A stretch of 5,524 nucleotides of DNA from Sulfurovum sp. (GCA_022729615.1 DZAQ01000087.1:1-5524), one strand, 5' to 3'. Numbered from the stretch's first letter, positions 1 to 5,524 are shown. The notes: a model not told the origin generated them from the sequence alone. Made by a program: numbers and translations.

Positions 1-102
1 CGTTTGTGCGAAAAGAGGGCGGAGAAGCTTGAGAGCGACCCTCTTTGGCACGATGATATGATCCTATCTCTGCTCTTTGAGCAGATCTCGGATCTCAGCT
101 AG
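1..102 (+). CDS. Possible 3' end of an unidentified plus-strand gene
   Basis: Frame 1 of the plus strand is open from the window edge to a TAG at 100-102. It reads 33 residues of charged, amphipathic sequence (begins RLCEKRAEKLESDPLWHDD, ends FEQISDLS). Third codon positions in 1-63 are rich in G and C, as in the neighbouring genes, which supports coding. Against it, 64-102 lies antisense to the conserved C-terminal helix of mscL, so openness there may be a by-product of mscL. The region 12-46 also forms an inverted repeat that could be a terminator. I do not recognise the protein. If real, it converges on mscL with a 39-base overlap of the two 3' ends. Low confidence; the sequence left of the window would settle it. 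Confidence 0.25.
   Translation, partial: RLCEKRAEKLESDPLWHDDMILSLLFEQISDLS
12..46 (-). terminator. Inverted repeat, possible terminator behind mscL
   Basis: AAAGAGGG at 12-19 is exactly complementary to CCCTCTTT at 39-46, giving an 8 bp stem with a 19-base loop. Read on the minus strand it lies 18 bases after the mscL stop, and the 3' arm runs into TTTT. The stem is short, the loop long and the T run weak, so this is at best a modest rho-independent terminator. It conflicts with reading 1-102 as a gene end, although terminators can sit in 3' coding ends. Confidence 0.22.
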
Positions 103-468
103 AAGCTCTTCGCTTGAAGGGGCTTTTGGCGTCTCGACTTCAGGAAGCTCTTCTTGGCGCTTGAGTTTGTTGATCGCTTTGATCGCTATGAAGATCGAAA
201 AGGCAATGATCGTAAAATCGATGATGGTTTGGATAAACATACCGTATTTGAGCGTGACGGCAGGGACGGCGCCGGATGCCTCTTTGAGTGTGATCGCAAG
301 CTTGCCAAAATCCATTCCGCCGAGCAATATCCCCAAGGGCGGCATAAGTATGTCGGCGACCAAGGAACTGACGATTTTGCTAAACGCCGCGCCTATGATA
401 ATACCGACTGCCATATCGATCATATTGCCTTTGACGGCAAACTCTTTAAATTCTTGCATTATATTCAT
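64..468 (-). CDS. mscL: Large-conductance mechanosensitive channel MscL
   Basis: MscL is a homopentameric inner-membrane channel that opens under high membrane tension and releases solutes during osmotic downshock. The 134-residue product matches the usual length (E. coli 136). The N-terminal amphipathic helix and first membrane helix carry the family signature: residues 7-22 include FKEFAVKGN and end at Gly22, followed by GAAFSKIVSSLVADILMPP at about 26-44. These residues form the pore constriction (Val21, Gly22, Gly26). A periplasmic loop with GGMDF (50-54) follows, then the second membrane helix (about 75-99) and a C-terminal bundle helix (ELLAEIRDLLKEQR). I chose the ATG at 468-466 because an AAGGA lies 7 bases upstream and the start MNIMQEF aligns residue for residue with E. 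coli MSIIKEF. An in-frame ATG at 495 adds 9 residues without family support. The gene is divergent from the acyl-CoA ligase gene. Residue 19 is Met where Leu is usual, a conservative change. Confidence 0.97.
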   Translation of the reverse strand: MNIMQEFKEFAVKGNMIDMAVGIIIGAAFSKIVSSLVADILMPPLGILLGGMDFGKLAITLKEASGAVPAVTLKYGMFIQTIIDFTIIAFSIFIAIKAINKLKRQEELPEVETPKAPSSEELLAEIRDLLKEQR

Positions 469-494
469 AGTTATTCCTTGGATTTTTTTGTACA

Positions 495-522
495 ATCATA
501 ACATAGTTTTTGCTGCTCGTAA
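495..522 (-). promoter_or_regulatory. Predicted mscL promoter
   Basis: On the minus strand TATGAT (500-495) fits a sigma-70 -10 box and lies 27 bases before the mscL ATG, leaving a leader of about 20 bases. A poor -35 match (TTACGA, about 522-517) stands 16 bases further upstream. Weak -35 boxes are normal in Campylobacterota. Prediction by eye only. Confidence 0.4.
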
Positions 523-534
523 TGTGGGTAAAAT
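507..534 (+). promoter_or_regulatory. Possible promoter of the acyl-CoA ligase gene
   Basis: TAAAAT at 529-534 is a plausible -10 box, with T-rich DNA (TTTTTG, 507-512) at roughly -35. It would start transcription near 541, about 34 bases before the proposed TTG start. It overlaps the divergent mscL promoter, so the two could compete for polymerase. A -10 this degenerate occurs often by chance. Confidence 0.3.
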
Positions 535-561
535 TTCGAGCAATCAATTTGTCCATACATC

Positions 562-568
562 AAAGGAG
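562..568 (+). promoter_or_regulatory. Ribosome binding site that decides the ligase start
   Basis: AAAGGAG at 562-568 is a near-perfect anti-Shine-Dalgarno match, 6 bases before the in-frame TTG at 575-577. No in-frame ATG lies nearby with a comparable site, and an upstream in-frame GTG at 524 has none. This is the main reason for placing the ligase start at a TTG. Confidence 0.8.
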
Positions 569-574
569 ATATTT

Positions 575-2290
575 TTGGAAAAGCCGTTTATTGCTTTGCC
601 GGCATTGACACTCAAAGAGTTGCTTGATTTTAGTGTTGCATCGTATGCGTCAAGAGCTGCCGTGCAGTTTGTCGATGGAGAGGCGCTGAGCTATAGCCAG
701 TTAGGCGAAAAGGTTACCGAGATCCAAGAGATACTGCAAAAATACGGTATCAGGCGAGGGGATAGAGTAGCGCTTTTTGGTGAAAATATGCCCCACTGGG
801 TTGCTGTCTATTTTGCCGTCACGACTATGGGGGCGGTGATCGTGCCTATCTTGCCCGATTTTCATACATCCGAAGCGATACATATAGCCAATCACGCTGA
901 GTGCAAAGCGGCATTTATCTCACAAAAACTCTTTGAGTCGATGGTCGATGAGACCCAGCCGCCACTGCTCAATCTGCTCGTGATCCTCGATACACTTGTA
1001 GTGCTAGAAAAACTCTCCCGTCCATCCAAGGTGGAGAAGGTGCTCCAAAGGGGAAGCGAACAACTAGGCAGGGCGATGGACAAGCTAGGCAAAGAGGGGA
1101 TATCCAAAAGGGGGAGAGAGGTTGCAGAGGATGATCTGGCGTCTATCATCTACACTTCGGGGACGACAGGCAGCTCCAAAGGGGTGATGCTCAGCCATAA
1201 AAATATCGTATCCAATGCCTCTGCGGCGCAAAAGATCATAGATATCTTTCCTCAATACAAATTTCTCTCCATCTTGCCGCTCGCGCATGCGTATGAGTGC
1301 ACTGTCGGGATGCTTATCCCGATACTCAATGGCGCAAGCGTCTCTTATATCCAAAAGCCGCCAACGCCTACCATCCTCCTTAGGGCGATGGCGAGCGTGA
1401 AGCCTGAGTGTATGCTTTCGGTGCCTTTGGTCATCGAAAAGATTTATAAAAATAAGATTTTGCCTAAGTTTCAAGCCAATTTTCTGATCCGTTCACTCTA
1501 CAATATCCCATTTTTTCGCAAAAAGCTCAACAAGATCGCCGGCAAGAAATTGATCGAAAGTTTTGGCGGAGAGCTCAAGTTTTTTGGTATCGGGGGTGCA
1601 GGCATCTCGCCGAGTGTGGAGCTCTTTTTGCGTGAGGCTGGGTTTCCCTACGGTATCGGATATGGGCTCACCGAGAGCGCTCCGCTCTTGGCCGCCAGCA
1701 ACCCGGTCAATACAAAATACAGAGCCATTGGTCCAGCCATTTATGGCACCGAACTTCAGCTGCGCGATCAAGATAGCGAGGGGAGAGGAACCCTCTGGGC
1801 TCGCGGTCCAAATATCATGATGGGGTACTACAAAGATCCCGAAAAGACAGCTCAGGTAATAGATGCCGATGGGTGGTTCAACACGGAAGATATGGGGTAT
1901 TTTGATGATGATGGGTATTTTTTCATGAGTGGGCGCGCCAAAAATATCATCGTAGGAGCATCAGGAGAAAATATCTATCCAGAGCAGATCGAAGCGGCAC
2001 TCAATGCACACCAATTCGTAGCGGATTCGCTCGTCTATGACGATCAGGGCGCTCTTTGCGCGCGTATCCATCTTGACTATGAGCGATTGGATGAGGTGCT
2101 TGGGGCAAAGCAAAAGTCCGAGACAAAACTTCATGAGCGGGTAGCGACGATTCTTGAGGAGATACGACAAGAGGTCAACGCAAAACTCTCCTCATTTTCC
2201 CGTATTCGAAAGGTCATTGAGCAAAAAGAGCCATTCGAAAAGACTCCTACCAAAAAAATCAAACGCTTCCTCTATACTCAGGAGAGATAA
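575..2290 (+). CDS. Long-chain acyl-CoA synthetase-like AMP-forming ligase
   Basis: This enzyme of the adenylate-forming (ANL) superfamily probably activates fatty acids: ATP plus fatty acid gives acyl-AMP, then acyl-CoA with release of AMP. It is 571 residues from the TTG start. Motifs appear in the right order: the phosphate-binding loop YTSGTTGSSKG from Tyr193, LPLAHAYE (234-241), the adenine/acyl site YGLTES (363-368), TED with Asp439 for the ribose, the hinge region GRAKNIIVGASGENIYP starting at Gly453-Arg454, and a C-terminal PTKKIKR with Lys561 at the place of the catalytic lysine. SVPLVIEKIYK and GENIYP resemble bacterial relatives of the FAA1/long-chain group (COG1022) more than acetyl-CoA synthetase. 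No signal peptide or membrane span is seen, so it is cytoplasmic or peripheral. Chain length and true substrate cannot be read from sequence; an acyl-ACP synthetase or other acid ligase remains possible. The open frame extends far upstream over mscL, but that part is antisense to mscL and is not included. The gene stands alone, between two genes on the opposite strand. Confidence 0.9.
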   Translation: MEKPFIALPALTLKELLDFSVASYASRAAVQFVDGEALSYSQLGEKVTEIQEILQKYGIRRGDRVALFGENMPHWVAVYFAVTTMGAVIVPILPDFHTSEAIHIANHAECKAAFISQKLFESMVDETQPPLLNLLVILDTLVVLEKLSRPSKVEKVLQRGSEQLGRAMDKLGKEGISKRGREVAEDDLASIIYTSGTTGSSKGVMLSHKNIVSNASAAQKIIDIFPQYKFLSILPLAHAYECTVGMLIPILNGASVSYIQKPPTPTILLRAMASVKPECMLSVPLVIEKIYKNKILPKFQANFLIRSLYNIPFFRKKLNKIAGKKLIESFGGELKFFGIGGAGISPSVELFLREAGFPYGIGYGLTESAPLLAASNPVNTKYRAIGPAIYGTELQLRDQDSEGRGTLWARGPNIMMGYYKDPEKTAQVIDADGWFNTEDMGYFDDDGYFFMSGRAKNIIVGASGENIYPEQIEAALNAHQFVADSLVYDDQGALCARIHLDYERLDEVLGAKQKSETKLHERVATILEEIRQEVNAKLSSFSRIRKVIEQKEPFEKTPTKKIKRFLYTQER

Positions 2291-2308
2291 GCAAAAGAGC
2301 AGCCCTCC

Positions 2309-4156
2309 CTACTCCTCTATGATCTCTTTGAGGCTGGACGGATGGCTCTCTTGGCGGATATTGAGTGTGGGATAGGCAAAGTCGAGATGGTTTTTGGTGA
2401 GAATATCAGCTATTTTGAACATGACATCCTCCTTTGCCGCCATATACTCGATCCGATCGACTGAGCGCGTGAAGCACTCTATGAAAATATTGATACTCGA
2501 ATCGGCAAACTCATCCATATAGACTATGATGGAGCGCTTCACCCCTCTGAGGTCCTCCACAGAGACGAGTTTGGCGGATCGCTGTTGAAATTGCATTTTC
2601 GTGCCTGTTTTGGCGATCGCCGGATGTTTGCCCAGCATCAGCCGGATCTCTTCGATGGCGTTTTTGATATTGGAAAATTCTGATTCGTAGGTAACGCCGA
2701 TACGCATCACTATCTGTCTGCCGATGATGCGTCTGTTCCAGTTTTTGATCACTTCATTGATGAGTTTGTAGTTGGGGATAGAGGCAAGTGCGTTATCGAA
2801 GGTACGCAGAGTTGTAGCGCGCAGCCCTATCTCTACGACAGTGCCCTGCACGCCGCCGACCTCTATCCAGTCGCCCTGCTCGAAGATATCTCCCATGAGG
2901 ATGGAGACAGAGCCGAAGATGTTGGCGATACTCTCTTTGGCCGCCAAAGCTACCGCGATACCCCCTATACCCAGCCCTGAGAGCAGGGCGGTGATATTGA
3001 TCCCGAAGGTAACCAAGATGATCACGATAGCTATGAGAATTATCAAGGCATAAATGATCTTGATAACGAAGTTGATGACCTCTTTTTTGAGGATTTTGTT
3101 TTGTTTGAGTTCTTCGGTTTTAAAAAGAGCGATAATGCCTGTGAGTCGATACAAAAGGAGTGCGAAGAGCGCTATATAGAGCACATTAAAGAGTTTATTT
3201 GCCAAATAGTCGCCGCCATCACCTAAGCCAAAAAGGTTAATGATGATCAAGTGGATGATAAAAATAAATGTGATTATGTGGATAAGCCGTGTGATCTTGC
3301 TGCGCACTAGACTATTGTCTTCATCATCGAGCTTGTAGTATCTGGTGATTTTTCCGATAGCCATACTGATGACGACATTGACAAGATAGACTAGGAGTAT
3401 CATCAATGCCAAGAAGAGCGATCGACCCAATTCGATATTGGTGGGTTCGAGGAAGGTGTTGAATTTTTGACCAAACGGGGTCGAGTTGATATTGTCAAAA
3501 AATCTAAAAAGTGGAGATTCAGTAATTTTGATAGTTCGATAGATGACAGTGCTGTTGTCGATGAGCTCAGAGCCGAATTTGTAGGTCGCAGCGCCAAGAG
3601 CATCGAGTGTTTGAAGCTCTTTTTCGATAGCCGTCACACTCTTGCCGGTTTGGTTCTGTTCCAAAAGAGCGACATAGGGGGTTCGGTCGAGTGTTTTGAT
3701 TTGGGCAAACTGCTGCGCCACAACTCCGCTGATCTTGTCTCCAAGGTATTTGGATGTATCCTTTGTCTGCTCTATGGTGAGCTTGAGCATCTGTGATACG
3801 GTGTTGCGGAGCTCATACTGCTGCAGCAGGATCTTTTTGAGCAAAATCTGCTGTTCATTTCTGGTGGGATGAAGTGATTTGATCTGATTTTGAAGCTTTA
3901 TGATTTCAAATGCGTATGGATTGGCGGGTATCGCATGATTCTCTTTGGCAGAAGTGTAGGCTATAAAAAATTTTTTATATGCCGTCTCTTGAGCCTCTTG
4001 AATCTCACTTTTTTCTTTTTCGGAGATATTTTGGTCAAGGAGTATTGTTTCGCTCTTGATCTGCTGATTGATGAATTGATTGAGGTTTTTCGGTATATCA
4101 TCGGAGGCTGACAAAAAGAGGGAGAGCCAGAGGAGAAGCAGAGCTGTTTTTTTCAC
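2309..4156 (-). CDS. MscS-family mechanosensitive channel with large periplasmic domain
   Basis: This 615-residue MscS homologue is about twice the length of E. coli MscS (286). Segments in order: signal peptide (1 to about 17, KKTALLLLWLSLFLSA); a mostly helical, Gln/Lys/Glu-rich exported region (about 18-240) with coiled-coil character; membrane helices at about 243-268, 287-311, 321-345 and 359-384; the pore-lining helix at about 388-420 (GLGIGGIAVALAAKESIANIFGS); then the cytoplasmic beta domain (GDWIEVGGVQGTVVEIGLRATTLRTFDN, then the family SIPN at 459-462) and the alpha/beta vestibule to about 600. It is expected to form a heptameric inner-membrane channel opening under tension. Compared with E. 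coli MscS, Lys407-Glu408 stand at Gln112-Gly113, so the hinge glycine is absent, as in other long members. The start is GTG (4156-4154) with AAGG 7 bases upstream; the signal peptide follows at once, supporting it. The gene is divergent from the DUF2092 gene. It resembles long MscS relatives such as YnaI or MscK in plan, but I cannot assign a specific name. Confidence 0.93.
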   Translation of the reverse strand: MKKTALLLLWLSLFLSASDDIPKNLNQFINQQIKSETILLDQNISEKEKSEIQEAQETAYKKFFIAYTSAKENHAIPANPYAFEIIKLQNQIKSLHPTRNEQQILLKKILLQQYELRNTVSQMLKLTIEQTKDTSKYLGDKISGVVAQQFAQIKTLDRTPYVALLEQNQTGKSVTAIEKELQTLDALGAATYKFGSELIDNSTVIYRTIKITESPLFRFFDNINSTPFGQKFNTFLEPTNIELGRSLFLALMILLVYLVNVVISMAIGKITRYYKLDDEDNSLVRSKITRLIHIITFIFIIHLIIINLFGLGDGGDYLANKLFNVLYIALFALLLYRLTGIIALFKTEELKQNKILKKEVINFVIKIIYALIILIAIVIILVTFGINITALLSGLGIGGIAVALAAKESIANIFGSVSILMGDIFEQGDWIEVGGVQGTVVEIGLRATTLRTFDNALASIPNYKLINEVIKNWNRRIIGRQIVMRIGVTYESEFSNIKNAIEEIRLMLGKHPAIAKTGTKMQFQQRSAKLVSVEDLRGVKRSIIVYMDEFADSSINIFIECFTRSVDRIEYMAAKEDVMFKIADILTKNHLDFAYPTLNIRQESHPSSLKEIIEE

Positions 4157-4186
4157 AATGGAGCCTTGTTGCGGGAGATTTTCGCC

Positions 4187-4192
4187 ATTATA
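4187..4192 (-). promoter_or_regulatory. -10 box of the MscS-family gene
   Basis: A perfect TATAAT reads on the minus strand at 4192-4187, 30 bases before the GTG start, giving a leader of about 24 bases. No good -35 box is visible 16-18 bases upstream (nearest TGCGCT, 4216-4211), which is common in Campylobacterota. Confidence 0.5.
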
Positions 4193-4222
4193 TCATAGTC
4201 CAAAACCAGAAGCGCAGGAGCA

Positions 4223-4252
4223 TTGCTTTTGAAGATAAAAATTGGCTATAAT
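4223..4252 (+). promoter_or_regulatory. Promoter of the DUF2092 two-gene operon
   Basis: TTGCTT (4223-4228) and TATAAT (4247-4252) are separated by 18 bases, a good sigma-70 arrangement and the best promoter match in the window. Transcription should start near 4259, giving a leader of about 50 bases before the ATG at 4309. The leader contains the inverted repeat at 4265-4278. Confidence 0.65.
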
Positions 4253-4264
4253 TGTCTTATGGGC

Positions 4265-4278
4265 TTGTTTTATAACAA
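4265..4278. repeat. Small perfect inverted repeat in the leader, possible operator
   Basis: TTGTT (4265-4269) and AACAA (4274-4278) are perfect inverted arms around TTAT, just downstream of the predicted transcription start at about 4259. A dimeric repressor bound here would block the promoter. As an RNA hairpin it would be weak (all but one pair A-U). Arms of 5 bp in A/T-rich DNA also arise by chance. Confidence 0.25.
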
Positions 4279-4308
4279 AACCGAATATTTTACACACAAA
4301 GGGAAAGA

Positions 4309-5025
4309 ATGAAGAAGTTAGCAACGCTCTTTTTGGTCGGCGTAGCAGCATTGCTGTTGGGGAGTGCGCCTCTTAGTGCGAAAGCTCCTGAGGCGAGAGC
4401 GATCGCGCAGGAGATGTTCAAATATGTCGGCACACTCGATAAGTACGCTTTTGATGCGACAGTGGTCAACGATGATCTTGTAGATGACAAAAAAGTTCAG
4501 CGCAAACATACAGTATCTGCAATAGTAGATCGACCGGATAGATTTCGTGTCCAAGTCAATGGAGATGTGAGAAATAGAACTTCATATCTCAACAATGGCA
4601 CCTTTTCGATGATCGACCACGGTCACAACTACTATGGGCAGCTCAAAACAGCCAAGAGTATCGACAAGACGCTTGACTATCTTTTTGACCGATATGGTAT
4701 CGAAGCGCCTTTGGCACAGCTGCTCTACAGCGATCTGCATAAGCGCTCCAAGATGTCAAAAAGTAAATATTTCGGAAAAGCGATGGCAGGCGGAGTTGAG
4801 TGTGACTATGTCGCTTTCGAGGATGATAAAAAGATCGTATATATCTGGATCGCAACCGGTGACAAGCCGCTTGTGCAGCGCTTCATTATCATTGACAAAA
4901 CAGAACCCAAAGCGCCACAGAGCAGTGTAACTTTGAAATGGAATGATACAAAAATCAGTGACAACGATTTCATCTTCAGCGCCCCAAAAGAGGCATCAAA
5001 AATCTCAATAGAGCCTGCAAATTAA
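4309..5025 (+). CDS. Secreted DUF2092-family protein
   Basis: This 238-residue protein has a signal peptide (KK, hydrophobic stretch about 4-20, cleavage near 24-26) and no further membrane span, so it is predicted to be periplasmic or otherwise exported. The rest follows the DUF2092 (COG3900) pattern: an N-terminal helix (EARAIAQEMFKYVGTLDKYAFDA, about 28-50), DRPDRFRV (74-81), YLNNGTFSMID (93-103), the TLDYLFDRYG and APLAQLLYSD block (121-142), GGVECDYVAFEDD (161-173), YIWIATGDKPLVQRFIII (178-195), Trp211 and FIFSAP (221-226). The beta-rich arrangement with conserved Arg-Pro-Asp resembles the LolA/LolB lipoprotein-carrier fold, which suggests binding of a lipid or other hydrophobic ligand; this is inference and no function is established to my knowledge. 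The ATG at 4309 has AAAGGG 5 bases upstream. It is the first gene of an operon with the repeat protein that starts 11 bases after its stop. Family assignment is from memory of the pattern. Confidence 0.85.
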   Translation: MKKLATLFLVGVAALLLGSAPLSAKAPEARAIAQEMFKYVGTLDKYAFDATVVNDDLVDDKKVQRKHTVSAIVDRPDRFRVQVNGDVRNRTSYLNNGTFSMIDHGHNYYGQLKTAKSIDKTLDYLFDRYGIEAPLAQLLYSDLHKRSKMSKSKYFGKAMAGGVECDYVAFEDDKKIVYIWIATGDKPLVQRFIIIDKTEPKAPQSSVTLKWNDTKISDNDFIFSAPKEASKISIEPAN

Positions 5026-5036
5026 AGGAGAAGAGC

Positions 5037-5524
5037 ATGAAAAAAAGTAGTTTATTTGGTATAAAATTTGCGGTTGTCGCGTTAGCGATAGGGTTCTTCT
5101 CTCCATCGCTAGATGTCCGGACGATATCTATGGCTCCGATCGGCGATCAATTCGCTGCGTCACAGACAGAGTTCTCTCTAGTAGCCAAAGCAGAGGCACG
5201 AAATGTGAACAGAAATGTCAATCGTAATGTGAACCGTGGCGGCAATCGCAATGTGAACCGTAATGTCAATCGCAATGTGAACCGCAATGTGAATGTGAAT
5301 CGCAATGTTCATGTAAGCGGCGGCAGATATTATGGCGGCAGCTACTACCGTGGCGGCGCTGTCGCTGCAGGTGTAGTGACAGGTTTGGCGATAGGATCTA
5401 TCGTGGCTTCTATCCCCCCATCGTGTGTCACTGTCTATAGAAACGGTATAGCCTACAGAAATTGCAGCGGCACCTACTATGAGCCATACTATCAAGGCAG
5501 TACGGTTAGCTACAGAGTCGTAGC
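5037..5524 (+). CDS. Secreted Asn/Arg-repeat protein with glycine zipper (3' end cut off)
   Basis: The frame runs open from ATG 5037 to the window end, giving 162 residues without a stop. AAAGGAG at 5024-5030 overlaps the DUF2092 stop codon and lies 6 bases before the ATG, indicating translation as part of the same operon. Segments in order: a signal peptide or membrane anchor (KKSSLFGIKFAVVALAIGFF, 2-21), a linker, a repeat tract of NVNR units (56-93), a Gly/Tyr segment (GGRYYGGSYYRGG, 95-107), a hydrophobic glycine zipper (Gly112, Gly116, Gly120, to about 126), and a C-terminal domain of the pattern PPSC-x-VYRNG-x-AY-x-NC-x-GTYYEPYYQGSTVSYRVV with Cys130 and Cys143, able to form a disulfide outside the cytoplasm. 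This C-terminal pattern recalls small uncharacterised exported proteins of Proteobacteria (DUF6515-like, from memory, not checked). Function is unknown; a role in the envelope or cell surface with the DUF2092 protein is inferred from the operon. Confidence 0.85.
   Translation, partial: MKKSSLFGIKFAVVALAIGFFSPSLDVRTISMAPIGDQFAASQTEFSLVAKAEARNVNRNVNRNVNRGGNRNVNRNVNRNVNRNVNVNRNVHVSGGRYYGGSYYRGGAVAAGVVTGLAIGSIVASIPPSCVTVYRNGIAYRNCSGTYYEPYYQGSTVSYRVV
5202..5315 (+). repeat. In-frame 12-base tandem repeat encoding NVNR units
   Basis: The tract is built on a 12-base unit of the form AATGTSAAYCGY, encoding Asn-Val-Asn-Arg. Clear units start at 5202, 5214, 5226, 5250, 5262 and 5274. One unit (5238-5249) has changed to GGCGGCAATCGC (GGNR), and the end (5286-5315) has decayed to NVNVNRNVHV. 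The codon pattern GTG-AAC, GTC-AAT, GTG-AAC appears in 5202-5237 and again in 5250-5285, which points to duplication of a three-unit block. Such tracts can change length by slippage or recombination; because the unit is a multiple of three, the frame would be kept. Confidence 0.85.

Noticed and set aside
1..51. Minus-strand frame from GTG 51, reading MPKRVALKLLRPLFAQT to the edge
   Set aside because: It is open and not absurd, but only 17 residues are visible, the start is GTG, and the nearest AGGA is 10 bases away; it cannot be supported over the plus-strand frame or a terminator.
469..495. Earlier ATG for mscL at 495
   Set aside because: The ATG at 468 has the ribosome binding site and aligns exactly with the E. 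coli MscL start.
154..501. Plus-strand open frame of 115 codons
   Set aside because: It lies antisense to mscL and reads as Asp/Arg/His-rich nonsense, a typical shadow of the real gene.
77..574. N-terminal extension of 166 residues on the acyl-CoA ligase
   Set aside because: It is antisense to mscL or lies in the promoter gap, has no ribosome binding site at its start, and reads as low-complexity Ser/Ile-rich sequence unlike ANL enzymes.
2291..2308. Terminator between the convergent ligase and MscS-family genes
   Set aside because: The 18-base gap and its flanks show only stems of 3-5 bp without a following T run; nothing convincing.
3467..3796. Plus-strand open frame of 109 codons inside the MscS-family gene
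   Set aside because: It is antisense to the periplasmic domain of a clear MscS homologue, with no promoter, ribosome binding site or recognisable motif.
5202..5315. CRISPR array or intergenic repeat element
   Set aside because: The units are 12 bases without spacers, in frame, with changes mostly at third codon positions, so this is a protein repeat.
5178..5495. Minus-strand open frame of 105 codons with His-Ile repeats
   Set aside because: The repeats are the complement of the NVNR tract. The plus-strand frame has the signal peptide, ribosome binding site and operon context.

Overview
The window looks like chromosomal DNA of a Campylobacterota (Epsilonproteobacteria) bacterium of the Sulfurimonas/Sulfurovum/Sulfuricurvum type. 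This rests on codon style (frequent AAA, ATC, CTC, GAG and AGC), TATAAT-like -10 boxes with weak -35 boxes, tight packing of short intergenic gaps, and the kind of proteins encoded. It is an inference; there is no rRNA or other taxonomic marker. Base composition is moderate and even, and I saw no mobile element, tRNA, rRNA or CRISPR array.

Layout. 1-63 is a gene edge that I cannot resolve: it carries an inverted repeat and a possible 3' end of a plus-strand gene. 64-468 (minus) is mscL, the large-conductance mechanosensitive channel, complete. A gap of about 106 bases (469-574) holds divergent promoters. 575-2290 (plus) is a complete AMP-forming long-chain acyl-CoA synthetase-like enzyme, most likely starting at a TTG behind a strong ribosome binding site. 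2309-4156 (minus) is a complete 615-residue MscS-family channel with a signal peptide and a large periplasmic N-terminal domain, starting at GTG. It converges on the ligase gene with only 18 bases between the stops. 4157-4308 is a second divergent promoter region, with a good TATAAT box on each strand and a small perfect A/T-rich inverted repeat. 4309-5025 (plus) is a secreted DUF2092-family protein. It is followed after 11 bases by 5037-5524 (plus, cut by the window end), a secreted protein with an Asn-Val-Asn-Arg repeat tract, a glycine-zipper hydrophobic segment and a Cys-pair domain rich in Tyr and Gly.

How the genes work together. The left part is cell-envelope housekeeping: two unrelated osmotic safety valves (MscL and an MscS homologue) on either side of a fatty-acid activating enzyme. 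The right part is a two-gene operon of exported proteins of unknown function. That operon, and the repeat protein in particular, is the least described part of the window. The rest looks ordinary.
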